Origin: Pseudarthrobacter sp. BIM B-2242
Lineage (GTDB): Bacteria; Actinomycetota; Actinomycetes; Actinomycetales; Micrococcaceae
Reading direction: 5' to 3'
Assembly: GCF_014764445.1 (NCBI RefSeq)
Contig: NZ_CP061721.1
Location: 310,001 to 374,000, forward strand
DNA: 64,000 bases
Below the pieces are notes generated by a model. That model saw nothing but the letters and a program-made list of their open reading frames with translations. It searched no databases and was not told the origin of the DNA. This document shows positions 6,579-13,996 of this stretch, piece by piece (the stretch's first letter is position 1; each line of letters begins with the position of its first letter). The translations under genes and the position numbers were made by a program.

Positions 6579-8540
6579 TTATTCGCGTTGGGGTGGTGGG
6601 GGTGGTTTGAAGTAGTGGTTTTGTTGGGGTTTTTGGGTGGGGTCGATGTGGCGTGGGGGTGTGAACCAGGGGGTGTCGTTGGTGGTGTGGATGGTCCATT
6701 GTTCTTTGTGGATGAGGTGGTGGTGGTGTGAGCAGAGGAGGACGCCGTTGGTGGTGCTGGTGGGGCCGTTGTGTGACCAGTAGGTGATGTGGTGGGCTTC
6801 GCACCAGGGTGCGGGGATGGTGCAGTTGGGGAAGGTGCAGCCTTGGTCGCGGGCGGTGAGGGCGAGGCGTTGGGCGGGGGTGAAGAGGCGGGTTTTGCGG
6901 CCGAGGTCCAGGATTTCGCCGTGGGTGCCCAGGAGGGTGGGGATGATGTCGGCGTGGCAGGCGAGTTTGCGGATGGTGGCGGCCGCGGCGGGTCCGGTGA
7001 AGATGAAACTGCCTGTGCCTGTGCCTGTACCTGCACCTGTATTTGCGACTGTGTCCGTGTCGGCGCTGGCCGGACCGGTGTCGGTGCCGGTTTCCGGGGC
7101 TGGGAGGTGGGGGAGGAGGTCCTGGTAGTTGATGGTGGCGATGATTTGGGGGCGGTTCCCGCCGGCGGTGGGGAGTTTGTTGGTGGTGAGGGCTGCTTTG
7201 AAGGCGGTGATGATGCCGTCGAGTTGTTTTTGGGGCCGGGTGCGCCGGTCCAGGTCCACGTTATTGTCCTGCCACACGCCGGTGTTCTGCCGCGCGCCCT
7301 GCCCGGTCCCGTCGCTGTTGTCCGTGCCGGCGCTGCCGGTGTTGCTGTCCGTGTCTGGGCTGGTGGTGGGGTGGGTGCGGGGGTTGGTGGCGGCGTTCAT
7401 GATGGTGGCGAAGTGTTCGTATTGGTCGGTGGTGGCGAAGATTTCGAGGTGGTGCAGGCCGTGGCGGGGTTTGCGGATGAACGCGCCTTGGGTGTGGCGG
7501 AGGGCTTCTTCGGTGGGTTCGGTGCCGTCGGCGTCGAGGGTGTCGGCCCAGCGGCGGGCGAGGCGGGCGAGGAAGTCGGGGTCGGTGGTCGCGGCGGCGC
7601 GGGTCAGGTCGTGTTCGATCCGGTCCAGGGTTTCGGCGGTGGTGTGGTGTGTGAGGCGGTCCAGGGTGGCGCTGATGATTGTCCCGGCCTGGGAGGACAT
7701 CACGGGCCCGGCTGCTGCCGGGAGCTCAAGGGGGTTCAGGGTTTCGGTGCCGGGGTCTGTCGTGTCGCTGGTGGGGGTGAGGGCTGCGGCGAGGTGTTCG
7801 CGGGCCGGTGGGAGGGTGTCGCCGGTGAGGGTGGTTTCGGGGAGGATGGCGTGGGCGAGGTGGAGGCGGCGTTTGGCTTCGCTGCCACCGATCCGCAGCC
7901 GTAGACGGAGGAATTCGGCGGTGTTTTTGCAGCCGTCGTCTGCCGGTGACCCGGACGCAGGAGCAGGAGTGCCTGCGCCGGCGGGCCAGGCTGCGTCGGT
8001 TTCGGTGACGGTTTCGATGCCGGTGCTGTCCCAGCCGGTGGTCCAGGACCTGACCGCCCGGGTGGCAGCGGCGTCGGCGATGGCTTGGGTGCGGGTGCGG
8101 TCCACGGCCCCGGCGGAGAGGATCTGGAGGTACTCCACGGTCCGGGAGAGTTCTTCGGTGAGGCCGGCGTAATCGGCGGCCTCCAGATAGGAGGCCATGG
8201 CCAGGTGGGCCGGGGCCGCGGCGGCAGCGGCGCGGACGACGCCGATCGCCGCCGCCAGACTCGCAGGCGCAGCCACGGCAGAAACGCTGCCGTTCCCCGC
8301 GAGTTGCTCCGTCAAAGCCTCCATGGGAATACTCTGCCGTGAGGCACTGACATTATTGCCAGCGTCGGGCATTCCGCCTCGGGAACACTCGTCAGTTGCG
8401 GAGGCAGCGCGCAATTGCACAGCGGAACGGCTGCCGTTCCCCGTGAGCTGCTCCGTCAAAGCCTCCATGGGAATACTCTGCCGTGAGGCACTGACATTTA
8501 GGCCGGCGTCGGGCACTCCTTCTGGAAGGGGGACCGGCAA
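6579..8540 (-). CDS. DUF222 / HNH endonuclease-signature protein (13E12-repeat type)
   Basis: The protein has up to 653 residues. It carries a central DUF222 helical region and a C-terminal HNH domain with the zinc/metal pattern CTFPNC..PAPWCEAHHI..W and later NGVLLCSHHHHLIH. Polar Thr/Asp/Gly-rich linkers split the DUF222 part. This family is strongly expanded in actinobacteria; some members are thought to be mobile, but the cellular role is unknown. The start is unclear. The upstream TTG at 8540 has no good ribosome site, and an ATG at 8372 follows GAGGCGG. The N-terminus holds a 48-residue duplication (see the repeat at 8287-8519). Convergent with the methyltransferase gene. Confidence 0.8.
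   Translation of the reverse strand: MPVPLPEGVPDAGLNVSASRQSIPMEALTEQLTGNGSRSAVQLRAASATDECSRGGMPDAGNNVSASRQSIPMEALTEQLAGNGSVSAVAAPASLAAAIGVVRAAAAAAPAHLAMASYLEAADYAGLTEELSRTVEYLQILSAGAVDRTRTQAIADAAATRAVRSWTTGWDSTGIETVTETDAAWPAGAGTPAPASGSPADDGCKNTAEFLRLRLRIGGSEAKRRLHLAHAILPETTLTGDTLPPAREHLAAALTPTSDTTDPGTETLNPLELPAAAGPVMSSQAGTIISATLDRLTHHTTAETLDRIEHDLTRAAATTDPDFLARLARRWADTLDADGTEPTEEALRHTQGAFIRKPRHGLHHLEIFATTDQYEHFATIMNAATNPRTHPTTSPDTDSNTGSAGTDNSDGTGQGARQNTGVWQDNNVDLDRRTRPQKQLDGIITAFKAALTTNKLPTAGGNRPQIIATINYQDLLPHLPAPETGTDTGPASADTDTVANTGAGTGTGTGSFIFTGPAAAATIRKLACHADIIPTLLGTHGEILDLGRKTRLFTPAQRLALTARDQGCTFPNCTIPAPWCEAHHITYWSHNGPTSTTNGVLLCSHHHHLIHKEQWTIHTTNDTPWFTPPRHIDPTQKPQQNHYFKPPPPPQRE
8287..8519. 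repeat. 89-bp direct duplication in the 5' part of the HNH gene
   Basis: Segments 8287-8375 and 8431-8519 are nearly identical and exactly 144 bp apart, so the copy stays in frame (48 codons). Both encode PDAG.NVSASRQSIPMEAL followed by TEQL.GNGS. The copies differ at only a few positions, which indicates a recent duplication. It makes the true translation start ambiguous, since each copy carries its own candidate start codons. Confidence 0.85.
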
Positions 8541-8629
8541 TGGCAGAAGCCCGGCGGACCAGCACGGGCGAATCGCCGCGGTGCACTGTAGGCCGCTACT
8601 TCAAGCCTTCAAATAGCGACGTGTTCTAA

Positions 8630-8650
8630 GGGCGCCTGACGGCAGCGCCC
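8630..8650 (-). terminator. GGGCGC/GCGCCC hairpin downstream of a candidate small ORF
   Basis: A perfect 6-bp GC stem (8630-8635 with 8645-8650) and a 9-nt loop lie 4 bp after the TGA of the candidate minus-strand ORF at 8654-8779. No T run follows, so termination strength is uncertain. Confidence 0.35.
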
Positions 8651-8653
8651 GGA

Positions 8654-8779
8654 TCAATCGTAGAACTGGCTTCCGGCCGGGTCGCCAGGGTGGTCACCGA
8701 GCGCAAGGCGCCCCGACCAGCGGTCACCTCGGGCATCGTATTTTTCGCACTTCGTGCAGTGTTTCCGGAGGGGTGCCAT
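8654..8779 (-). CDS. Candidate 41-residue Cys-rich small protein
   Basis: ATG 8779 opens a frame reading MAPLRKHCTKCEKYDARGD and ending PAGSQFYD. It has a CxxC pair that could belong to a zinc knuckle and ends just before a hairpin. The frame stays open for about 45 further codons upstream, so it could also be the tail of a larger or decayed gene. A GGAG lies about 11 nt before the ATG. No family is recognised. Chance open frames of this size are common at this GC content, so support is weak. Confidence 0.28.
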   Translation of the reverse strand: MAPLRKHCTKCEKYDARGDRWSGRLALGDHPGDPAGSQFYD

Positions 8780-9007
8780 CAGGGTTGGACTCCGCGAGTC
8801 AGTGATGCCCAAGTTATATTGCAAGCAGGCTATCGAGCATAATGTGCTCTCTTCCAGAGCCTCGTGCAGGACGCCGGGCGGGTCCGCTCCGAGGAAATTA
8901 CACTCTAGCGAAGCTCATTCCCGGACCCCGGACCCCGGAGGTCAGAGTCATGGGGAACTGAAGTGTTGGTGATCCGCCCTAATTCAAGCCCCTCAGGACG
9001 CCCGGAG

Positions 9008-9034
9008 TTACGCGGGAATGGTCGCAATCATCGA
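9008..9034 (-). pseudogene. Detached 3' tail of the DUF2510 membrane protein gene
   Basis: Read on the minus strand, this short stretch supplies the original last codons (ending ..ATIPA and TAA at 9010-9008) of the gene whose main part is 10435-11077. Joining the two at the duplicated target CAATCATCGA restores an uninterrupted frame ending MSSMIATIPA. The IS256 element separates them. Confidence 0.75.
9025..9034. repeat. Left target-site duplication of the IS256 element
   Basis: CAATCATCGA is repeated at 10435-10444. The two copies flank the element directly. Nine to ten bases is close to the 8-9 bp usual for IS256. Confidence 0.75.
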
Positions 9035-9035
9035 G

Positions 9036-9066
9036 GGTGTTTCATTGAGTGTGTAAGGGTCCGGTC
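9036..9066. repeat. IS256 left inverted repeat
   Basis: It begins GGTGT and ends TGTGTAAGGGTCCGGTC. It pairs with 10401-10431, with one mismatch in the inner 17 bases and several in the middle. Confidence 0.8.
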
Positions 9067-9115
9067 TCTAACTAGGGTGTGACCTGCGGTTTCGCCCCTG
9101 AAAGGACGGGCCCTC

Positions 9116-10378
9116 TTGGCCGAAATCAGTATGACCACCAACCCCCTTGAAGGCGTTTTGAGCGCCGATCAGATCGATGCCCTCGTCACGGCTGCGGAGG
9201 ACCTCGGGGAGGGCCGCAACGGAGTTGAGGAACTGCTCTCCCGGATGACCCGTGCGGTCCTGGAACGGGCCCTGGAAACCGAGATGAGCGACCACCTCGG
9301 CTACGAGTCCGGGGACCCCGCAGGGCAGGGCACGGGCAACTCCCGCAACGGCAAGACCACCAAGAGCGTTCAGACCCTCCAGGGGCCGGTGCAGGTCACC
9401 GTGCCGCGGGACCGGAACAGTTCCTTCGAGCCGGTGATCGTGCCCAAGCGGGCCCGCCGGCTGGGCAAGGTCGAGGACATGATCCTGTCCCTCTACGCCC
9501 GCGGGATGAGCACCCGGGACATCGGCTCCCATCTCGATGAGATCTACGGGACCAAGGTCTCCGCGGCGACGATTTCGAGGGTGACCGACGTGATCGCCGA
9601 TGAGGTCGCCCAGTGGCAGAACCGGCCGCTGGAATCGGTCTACCCGATCGTCTACATCGACGCGATCTGGCTGAAAATCCGGGACGGCGGCGTGGTGGTG
9701 AACAAGGCCTGCCACGTGGCCGTGGGCGTGGACGTGGAGGGCCGCAAGCAGGTCCTGGGCCTGTGGCTGGGCACCAGCGAAGGGGCGAAGTTCTGGGCCA
9801 ACGTGCTCACCGAAATCCGCAACCGCGGAGCGACCGACATCCTGATCCTGTGCTGCGACGGGCTCACCGGGCTGCCGGCAGCGGTGAACAGCATCTACCC
9901 CCAGACCGTCGTGCAAACCTGCGTGGTGCACCTGCTGCGCTCGGCCATGAAATACGCCTCCTACGGCGCACGCAAAGCCATGGCCCGGGACATGCGCCCG
10001 ATCTACACCGCACCGACCGTGCAGGCGGCCGAGCTGGCCATGGAGGCCTTCGCGGAGACCTGGCAGAGCACAGCTCCCGGGGCGGTATTGGCGTGGCGGA
10101 ACGCGTGGGAGGACTTCACGCCGTTCCTGGCGTTCACCCCGGAGATCCGCAAAGTCATCTACACCACCAACCAGATTGAATCGATCAACTACCAACTGCG
10201 AAAAATCACCAAAACCAGGGGCTCATTTCCCTCCGACGAGGCCGCAATCAAGCTGGTCTACCTGGGGATCCGGAACATCGAGACCACCCGCGGCGGCGAG
10301 CTCGGAACCGGCACCCAAGGCTGGCACCAGGCCCTGAACGCTTTCGCCGTTCAATTCCCCAACCGACTTCCGATCTGA
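9116..10378 (+). CDS. IS256-family transposase
   Basis: This full-length transposase (420 residues, usual for the family) cuts and joins the ends of its element. The DDE triad is visible as D182 in YIDAIW, D248 in CCDGLTG and E355 in TTNQIESIN. The family signature C269xxH272 (QTCVVHLLR) follows the second Asp. The TTG at 9116 is preferred because AAAGGA stands about 9 nt upstream. An internal ATG at 9131 is the alternative. No frameshift or stop is seen, so the gene should be functional. Confidence 0.95.
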   Translation: MAEISMTTNPLEGVLSADQIDALVTAAEDLGEGRNGVEELLSRMTRAVLERALETEMSDHLGYESGDPAGQGTGNSRNGKTTKSVQTLQGPVQVTVPRDRNSSFEPVIVPKRARRLGKVEDMILSLYARGMSTRDIGSHLDEIYGTKVSAATISRVTDVIADEVAQWQNRPLESVYPIVYIDAIWLKIRDGGVVVNKACHVAVGVDVEGRKQVLGLWLGTSEGAKFWANVLTEIRNRGATDILILCCDGLTGLPAAVNSIYPQTVVQTCVVHLLRSAMKYASYGARKAMARDMRPIYTAPTVQAAELAMEAFAETWQSTAPGAVLAWRNAWEDFTPFLAFTPEIRKVIYTTNQIESINYQLRKITKTRGSFPSDEAAIKLVYLGIRNIETTRGGELGTGTQGWHQALNAFAVQFPNRLPI

Positions 10379-10400
10379 CCACCCGGCAGACCGGATAACC

Positions 10401-10431
10401 GACCGGTCCCTTACACAGAAAACTTGACACC
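10401..10431. repeat. IS256 right inverted repeat
   Basis: The reverse complement begins GGTGTCAAG and ends TGTGTAAGGGACCGGTC. It pairs with 9036-9066. Confidence 0.8.
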
Positions 10432-10434
10432 CCC

Positions 10435-10444
10435 CAATCATCGA
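10435..10444. repeat. Right target-site duplication of the IS256 element
   Basis: Second copy of CAATCATCGA. It lies inside the MSSMI codons of the interrupted gene. Confidence 0.75.
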
Positions 10445-11077
10445 CGACATCAGCTCCGACATCTTGATGTTTGTCACCACGATGTTGAGGACAAAGACAC
10501 CGATCAGCACCCAGATGGGCACGAGCCCCCGTCCGCGGGCCACCTGCGACACGATCACCGAGCGGCCGATGACATACACGCCGCTGCTGAGGAAGCTCCA
10601 GGCCCAATGGAACGGCCGGACAACACCGGCGCGTTTGAGCCGCTCGGAGTCGAAGTAGGCAAGCAGCACGGAAACTGCGTATACCAGGAAGCCCGAAACG
10701 ACCAGCATGAAGTACGCGGGAGTGAAGATCGACAACGGGTCCAAGGTGGGGGTCTGCTGCCGCCCGACGGTAATAAACCGGAGTTCCGGATTCCAGAGAA
10801 GCAAGAGGATCGACGACAGCAGCGGGAGGAGAGTAATGGCCCAGATCAGCGGATTGTAGACCGGAGCATCACGGCTGATGTGGGGCCGTTCTGCCGCTGG
10901 CGCATATAGGTTCGCTGCATATGGCCCCGCCGTATTAGGTCCGGCGTACATGCCTTGCTGAAGCGTGCTGAATTGGTCGGTCCATCCGGAGCCGTCCCAC
11001 CAGCGCAGCCGGCCGGTCCCGGCGGGGTCGGGGTACCAGCCCGGAGGCGGGGTGGGGCTGTTGCCTGCAGTGCTCAT
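10435..11077 (-). pseudogene. DUF2510 membrane protein gene interrupted by IS256 near its 3' end
   Basis: The ATG at 11077 follows GGGGGAA. The N-terminus has the short Trp-rich DUF2510 motif (PPPGWYPDPAGTGRLRWWDG, residues about 9-28). A linker and four predicted membrane helices follow (VYNPLIWAITLLP.., AYFMLVVSGFLVY.., SSGVYVIGRSVIV.., LVPIWVLIGVFVL..). The role is unknown; DUF2510 usually marks small actinobacterial membrane proteins. IS256 has replaced the last five codons. Translation now runs into the element and adds about 70 foreign residues before a stop at 10223. All four helices are kept, so the altered protein may still be made. Confidence 0.75.
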
Positions 11078-11264
11078 CTGTATTCCCCCCATTAGCCACG
11101 GGCTAAGTAACCTGCGGTTGATTGCCATCGCCTAGGACGCCGCTGGCCGCCGCGTCCCCCAAGGATCGCGACGGCCAGCAAGGTCAATCAGTTTTAGCAC
11201 AGTTCCCGCACGGCTACGTGTCACGCGGCAACCGGGCCGTCACGTCCTCGCAGGGAAGGAGTGG

Positions 11265-11756
11265 CTATTCCCGCCTGGGGTCGACGTTCGTGGCCGCTCC
11301 GGCGGGCGTTGCGCCGCCCTCGTCGGACCAGTCCTGGCCCTGGGAGTCGTTCAGCGCGGGGTCGGATTCAACATCCGAGGTCCCAAGGTTCACCGTTTCC
11401 GGGTGGGTGCTGTGGGCGGGAATGTGGTCCCCGGCGGAACCAGCGGTTCCGGCAGCCGCTGCGGAGGCGCCGACGTCGGACGTTTTTGCCTTGCCATTAC
11501 CGGTTGCGGTGTCGTGGTGCATGGCTGAGCCGATCACGGTGCTTGCCCGGCGGGCTGCCTCACCCAACTGGTCAGCCACGTCCGGAGCTTTTTCCTTGAT
11601 GGCGTCCGTTGCGGCATGGACCTTGTCCTGGACAGGCTTGCTGTCCCAGACGGTGACCGCCCTTGCCTTGAGTTTGTCATATGCTGCCCGGCCGGACCGC
11701 GAGCCCAGGACATAGCCTGCCGCGATCCCGATACCCAAAAGAAGTTTAGATTTCAT
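11265..11756 (-). CDS. YtxH-like small membrane-anchored protein
   Basis: The protein has 163 residues. The start MKSKLLLGIGIAAGYVLGSR is a single glycine-rich membrane helix followed by the RSGRAAYDKL pattern of YtxH-like general-stress proteins. A helical stretch and a long disordered Ala/Asp/Ser-rich tail follow. AGGAG precedes the ATG. The exact function is unknown. It probably sits in the membrane with a cytoplasmic tail. It lies beside another small stress-type membrane protein gene but has its own upstream region, with a terminator between the two. Confidence 0.6.
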   Translation of the reverse strand: MKSKLLLGIGIAAGYVLGSRSGRAAYDKLKARAVTVWDSKPVQDKVHAATDAIKEKAPDVADQLGEAARRASTVIGSAMHHDTATGNGKAKTSDVGASAAAAGTAGSAGDHIPAHSTHPETVNLGTSDVESDPALNDSQGQDWSDEGGATPAGAATNVDPRRE

Positions 11757-11814
11757 GATGAACTCCTGCTCGTTGAGAAGGGTGCCAGTCCCCGGTTTAT
11801 TGGCCGGAGAAAGA

Positions 11815-11850
11815 AAACCGGCCCGGGGATGGGGGTCCCAGGGCCGGTTT
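11815..11850 (-). terminator. Rho-independent terminator after the GlsB/YeaQ-type gene
   Basis: A perfect 10-bp stem (AAACCGGCCC at 11815-11824 with GGGCCGGTTT at 11841-11850) is followed, on the minus strand, by the pyrimidine-rich TTTTCTTTCT. It begins 17 bp after the stop of the gene at 11867. Confidence 0.75.
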
Positions 11851-11866
11851 CACGCCGGTAAAGAAA

Positions 11867-12133
11867 TTAGCCGCGGACGCTGCGCTTCGTGACCATGCCG
11901 TAGATCAGCAGCACGATGATCGAGCCGGCAATCGCGAGCAGCCACGTCTGCAGCGAGAAGAACTCCTGCAGCGGAGCGTTGAAAAGCAGTCCGCCGAGCC
12001 AGCCGCCGAGGAATGCTCCAACAACGCCGAGGATAAGGGTGATGATCCATCCGCCACCCTGCTTGCCCGGAAGGATCGCCTTAGCAATCGCGCCGGCAAT
12101 AAGGCCAAGAATCAAAAAAGCAAAGAAGCCCAT
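11867..12133 (-). CDS. GlsB/YeaQ/YmgE family membrane protein
   Basis: This 88-residue protein has three hydrophobic glycine-rich segments: FLILGLIAGAIAKAILPG, ITLILGVVGAFLGGWLGGLL and WLLAIAGSIIVLLIYGM. This is the pattern of the transglycosylase-associated (PF04226) family of small stress-induced inner-membrane proteins. GAAGGA lies before the ATG. A clear terminator ends the transcript, so the gene appears monocistronic. The molecular role of the family is not established. Confidence 0.8.
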   Translation of the reverse strand: MGFFAFLILGLIAGAIAKAILPGKQGGGWIITLILGVVGAFLGGWLGGLLFNAPLQEFFSLQTWLLAIAGSIIVLLIYGMVTKRSVRG

Positions 12134-12265
12134 TTTTGTCGTCCTTCTTCCTACATAAAGGAGGTACCCGGATCCCGGGACGCTTCATCCTTCTGCCTCA
12201 ATAGTAATCATGCTTAGTTTCGTTTAGCCAGTCTGATACCCCGTAAAACGAGTGTTTGGGGCCCG

Positions 12266-13099
12266 TTAATGACCGGTTGTGTCTGAATCGTTACCCGCTC
12301 CGGGACCCTCGTCCAGAATGGCAAGTTCCGCGAGATCCTGCCGATCCAGAGCGAAATCAAAGATGTCCAGATTCTCGCGCATCCGCTCCGGATCGCCTGA
12401 TTTCGGAATAACTACAAGTCCCTGCTCAATATGCCACCGCAACACCAGTTGAGCAGGCGTTTTGTCGTACTTTTCGCCAAGCTGGACAAGGATCGGAGCC
12501 TTCAGCAAACTGGCTCCGGACCCGCCGAGCGGGCTATATGACTCCGTCACGATTCCATGCCGGGCATGAAATTCGCGTTCAGCCACCCGGGTGATCGCCG
12601 GACTCAGTTGAATCTGGTTTACGGCTGGCACAACGTCAGTCTCAGCCAGCAACCGTTCCAGGTGGGCAGGCTTGAAATTGGAGACACCGATGGACCGTAC
12701 TTTGCCCTCCGCCTGCAATCGCTCGAACGTTTTCCAGGTCGAAATAAATTCGTCGCGTTGGGGGAGCGGCCAGTGGATCAGCAGGAGATCCACGTAGTCC
12801 AGCCGCATACGCTTCAGCGACCCTTCCAGGCCCGCTACGGCGCGGTCCTGACCCTGGAACTGCCCGTCCAGTTTGGTGGTGACAAACAGCTCGGCCCGGT
12901 CCACCCCGCTGGCCCGCATGCCATTGCCAACACCCTCCTCGTTCCCGTATTTCACGGCGGTATCGATGTGCCGGTACCCGGCTTCAACAGCGCTGACGAC
13001 GGCGGCAGCCACCTGATCGTCATCCAGCGGCCAGGTGCCAAGTCCCAGCTGCGGGATGCTGTGGCCGTCATTGAGCTTAACGAGCGGTGAAAGTGTCAT
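12266..13099 (-). CDS. Aldo/keto reductase (AKR5-like)
   Basis: The protein is a NADPH-dependent carbonyl reductase of 277 residues. The catalytic tetrad is visible as D46, Y51 (DTAVKYGNEEG), K76 (VTTKLD) and H109 (LLIHWP). The C-terminal cofactor motif is VVIPKSGDPERMRENL. The ATG at 13099 matches the family start (MTLSPLVKLNDGHSIPQLGLGTWP). A longer open frame upstream is non-homologous and lacks a start signal. The substrate is unknown; relatives reduce 2,5-diketogluconate, methylglyoxal or other aldehydes. It lies 16 bp after an XRE/DUF2975 pair on the same strand and could be co-transcribed with them. Confidence 0.85.
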   Translation of the reverse strand: MTLSPLVKLNDGHSIPQLGLGTWPLDDDQVAAAVVSAVEAGYRHIDTAVKYGNEEGVGNGMRASGVDRAELFVTTKLDGQFQGQDRAVAGLEGSLKRMRLDYVDLLLIHWPLPQRDEFISTWKTFERLQAEGKVRSIGVSNFKPAHLERLLAETDVVPAVNQIQLSPAITRVAEREFHARHGIVTESYSPLGGSGASLLKAPILVQLGEKYDKTPAQLVLRWHIEQGLVVIPKSGDPERMRENLDIFDFALDRQDLAELAILDEGPGAGNDSDTTGH

Positions 13100-13115
13100 T
13101 TCACCAGTCTGCCCC

Positions 13116-13346
13116 TCATAACGCCGCCGCGTCTTCCGATTCCCCCGGTTCCCAGCGAAGCAAGTCTCCGGGCTGACAGGCCAGGACCTCGCACAGTGCC
13201 TCCAATGTTGTGAAGCGCACCGCCTTGGCCCGGCCGTTTTTAAGGACTGCCAGGTTGGCCGGCGTGATGCCGATCCGGTCAGCAAGCTCACCCACGGGCA
13301 TCTTTCGCCGGGCGAGCATAACGTCGATGTCCACCACGATGGGCAT
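13116..13346 (-). CDS. XRE-family regulator (YozG-like) paired with a DUF2975 protein
   Basis: This 76-residue helix-turn-helix protein (MLARRKMPVGELADRIGITP..NLAVLKNG) is the compact Cro/YozG type with almost nothing beyond the DNA-binding domain. Its ATG overlaps the stop of the upstream DUF2975 gene (ATGA), so the two are translationally coupled. XRE/YozG plus DUF2975 membrane protein pairs recur in Gram-positive genomes, where the membrane protein probably modulates the regulator. That relation is inferred here from gene order only. Confidence 0.78.
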   Translation of the reverse strand: MPIVVDIDVMLARRKMPVGELADRIGITPANLAVLKNGRAKAVRFTTLEALCEVLACQPGDLLRWEPGESEDAAAL

Positions 13347-13837
13347 CAGATCGCCTCGCCGAGCTCGGCGCGCAGATGGTTCGCTTCGGCGTCGCGCGCC
13401 ACTGCCTGGGCGAGAAGCGTCCTGAGCACCAGGACAATAAGCGCCACCCCCGCAATCAGGAGGGACGCCCCGCAGATCAGCAGCACGATACCGGGGGCCG
13501 CGTCGCCGGGTGCCAGCATCACGGCCAGCGCGAACACGAGCACTGACGCGGCGGCGACTGCGCCGAAAATGATGTCAACGTAGCGGAAAGCCGCGTGGGA
13601 GAACACGGTCCCGCGCCGCACCATGGTCAGGAGGCGCCAGACGCACACCAGGGTGACTTGGACGGTGGCGATGCCCAGGAGCACAATCACCAGTGCAAGA
13701 ATTCGGGTGCCTGCGTCAGTGCCGGCTTCTTCCAGGTCAACGGAGATCAGTGGCACCATCCTGACCTGGACAAACAGCGAGCCGGCGAGTGCCAGCGCCA
13801 GGACGGCGCGCAGGGCGAGGGTGAGCAGCTTTCCCAT
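13346..13837 (-). CDS. DUF2975 membrane protein
   Basis: This 163-residue integral membrane protein has four predicted helices: LALRAVLALALAGSLFVQV, ILALVIVLLGIATVQVTLV, VAAASVLVFALAVML and IVLLICGASLLIAGVALIVLVL. The polar segment between helices 2 and 3 (LLTMVRRGTVFSHAAFRYVD) is the DUF2975 hallmark. ATG 13837 follows AAGGAGACC; an in-frame extension upstream is rejected. It is coupled to the XRE gene downstream. Palindromes just upstream could be the site for autoregulation by that protein. Confidence 0.78.
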   Translation of the reverse strand: MGKLLTLALRAVLALALAGSLFVQVRMVPLISVDLEEAGTDAGTRILALVIVLLGIATVQVTLVCVWRLLTMVRRGTVFSHAAFRYVDIIFGAVAAASVLVFALAVMLAPGDAAPGIVLLICGASLLIAGVALIVLVLRTLLAQAVARDAEANHLRAELGEAI

Positions 13838-13851
13838 TTGGGTCTCCTTGA

Positions 13852-13886
13852 TATCGAATAACAATGAAAGCCTATCGATATTCGAC
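13852..13886. promoter_or_regulatory. Candidate operator upstream of the DUF2975/XRE pair
   Basis: An AT-rich island in GC-rich DNA contains ATATCGAAT (13852-13860) and the palindrome TCGATATTCGA (13876-13886). It lies 15-49 bp upstream of the DUF2975 start, where an autoregulating XRE protein would be expected to bind. Confidence 0.4.
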
Positions 13887-13996
13887 AAGTGAGGCAATCT
13901 CGGACGAACTCTCGGCGGCCCAACCGACGGGACAGCGGAAGCCGTGGTGCCTGCCGCTCTGGAGGAGGACAATTCAAGGACTAACGGTCCGTCGGA

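Larger units (their letters stand above)
8541..9007. other. Gene-poor spacer between the HNH gene and the IS256 insertion
   Basis: About 470 bp without a confident gene. It contains one candidate small Cys-rich ORF on the minus strand (8654-8779) with a hairpin just after it (8630-8650). The remainder shows no recognisable protein fragment, repeat or promoter. Its right end abuts the severed 3' tail of the DUF2510 gene. Confidence 0.5.
9035..10434 (+). mobile_element. IS256-family insertion sequence, about 1.4 kb, apparently intact
   Basis: One full-length transposase gene lies between 31-bp imperfect inverted repeats (9036-9066 and 10401-10431) sharing GGTGT and TGTGTAAGGG(T/A)CCGGTC. A target duplication CAATCATCGA flanks the element. 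It sits in the final codons of a DUF2510 membrane protein gene. Intact ends, intact target duplication and an open transposase frame all point to a recent, possibly still active insertion. The exact right tip is uncertain by 1-3 bases because of a run of C. Confidence 0.88.

Noticed and set aside
6789..8172. Long plus-strand open frames of about 350-370 codons opposite the HNH gene
   Set aside because: They have Gly/Val-rich repetitive translations with no domain, and they mirror the DUF222/HNH gene, which has clear motifs. Antisense frames are expected at this GC content.
9035..10434. Part of a composite transposon carrying neighbouring genes
   Set aside because: A target duplication flanks the single element directly and no second IS copy is found in the window.
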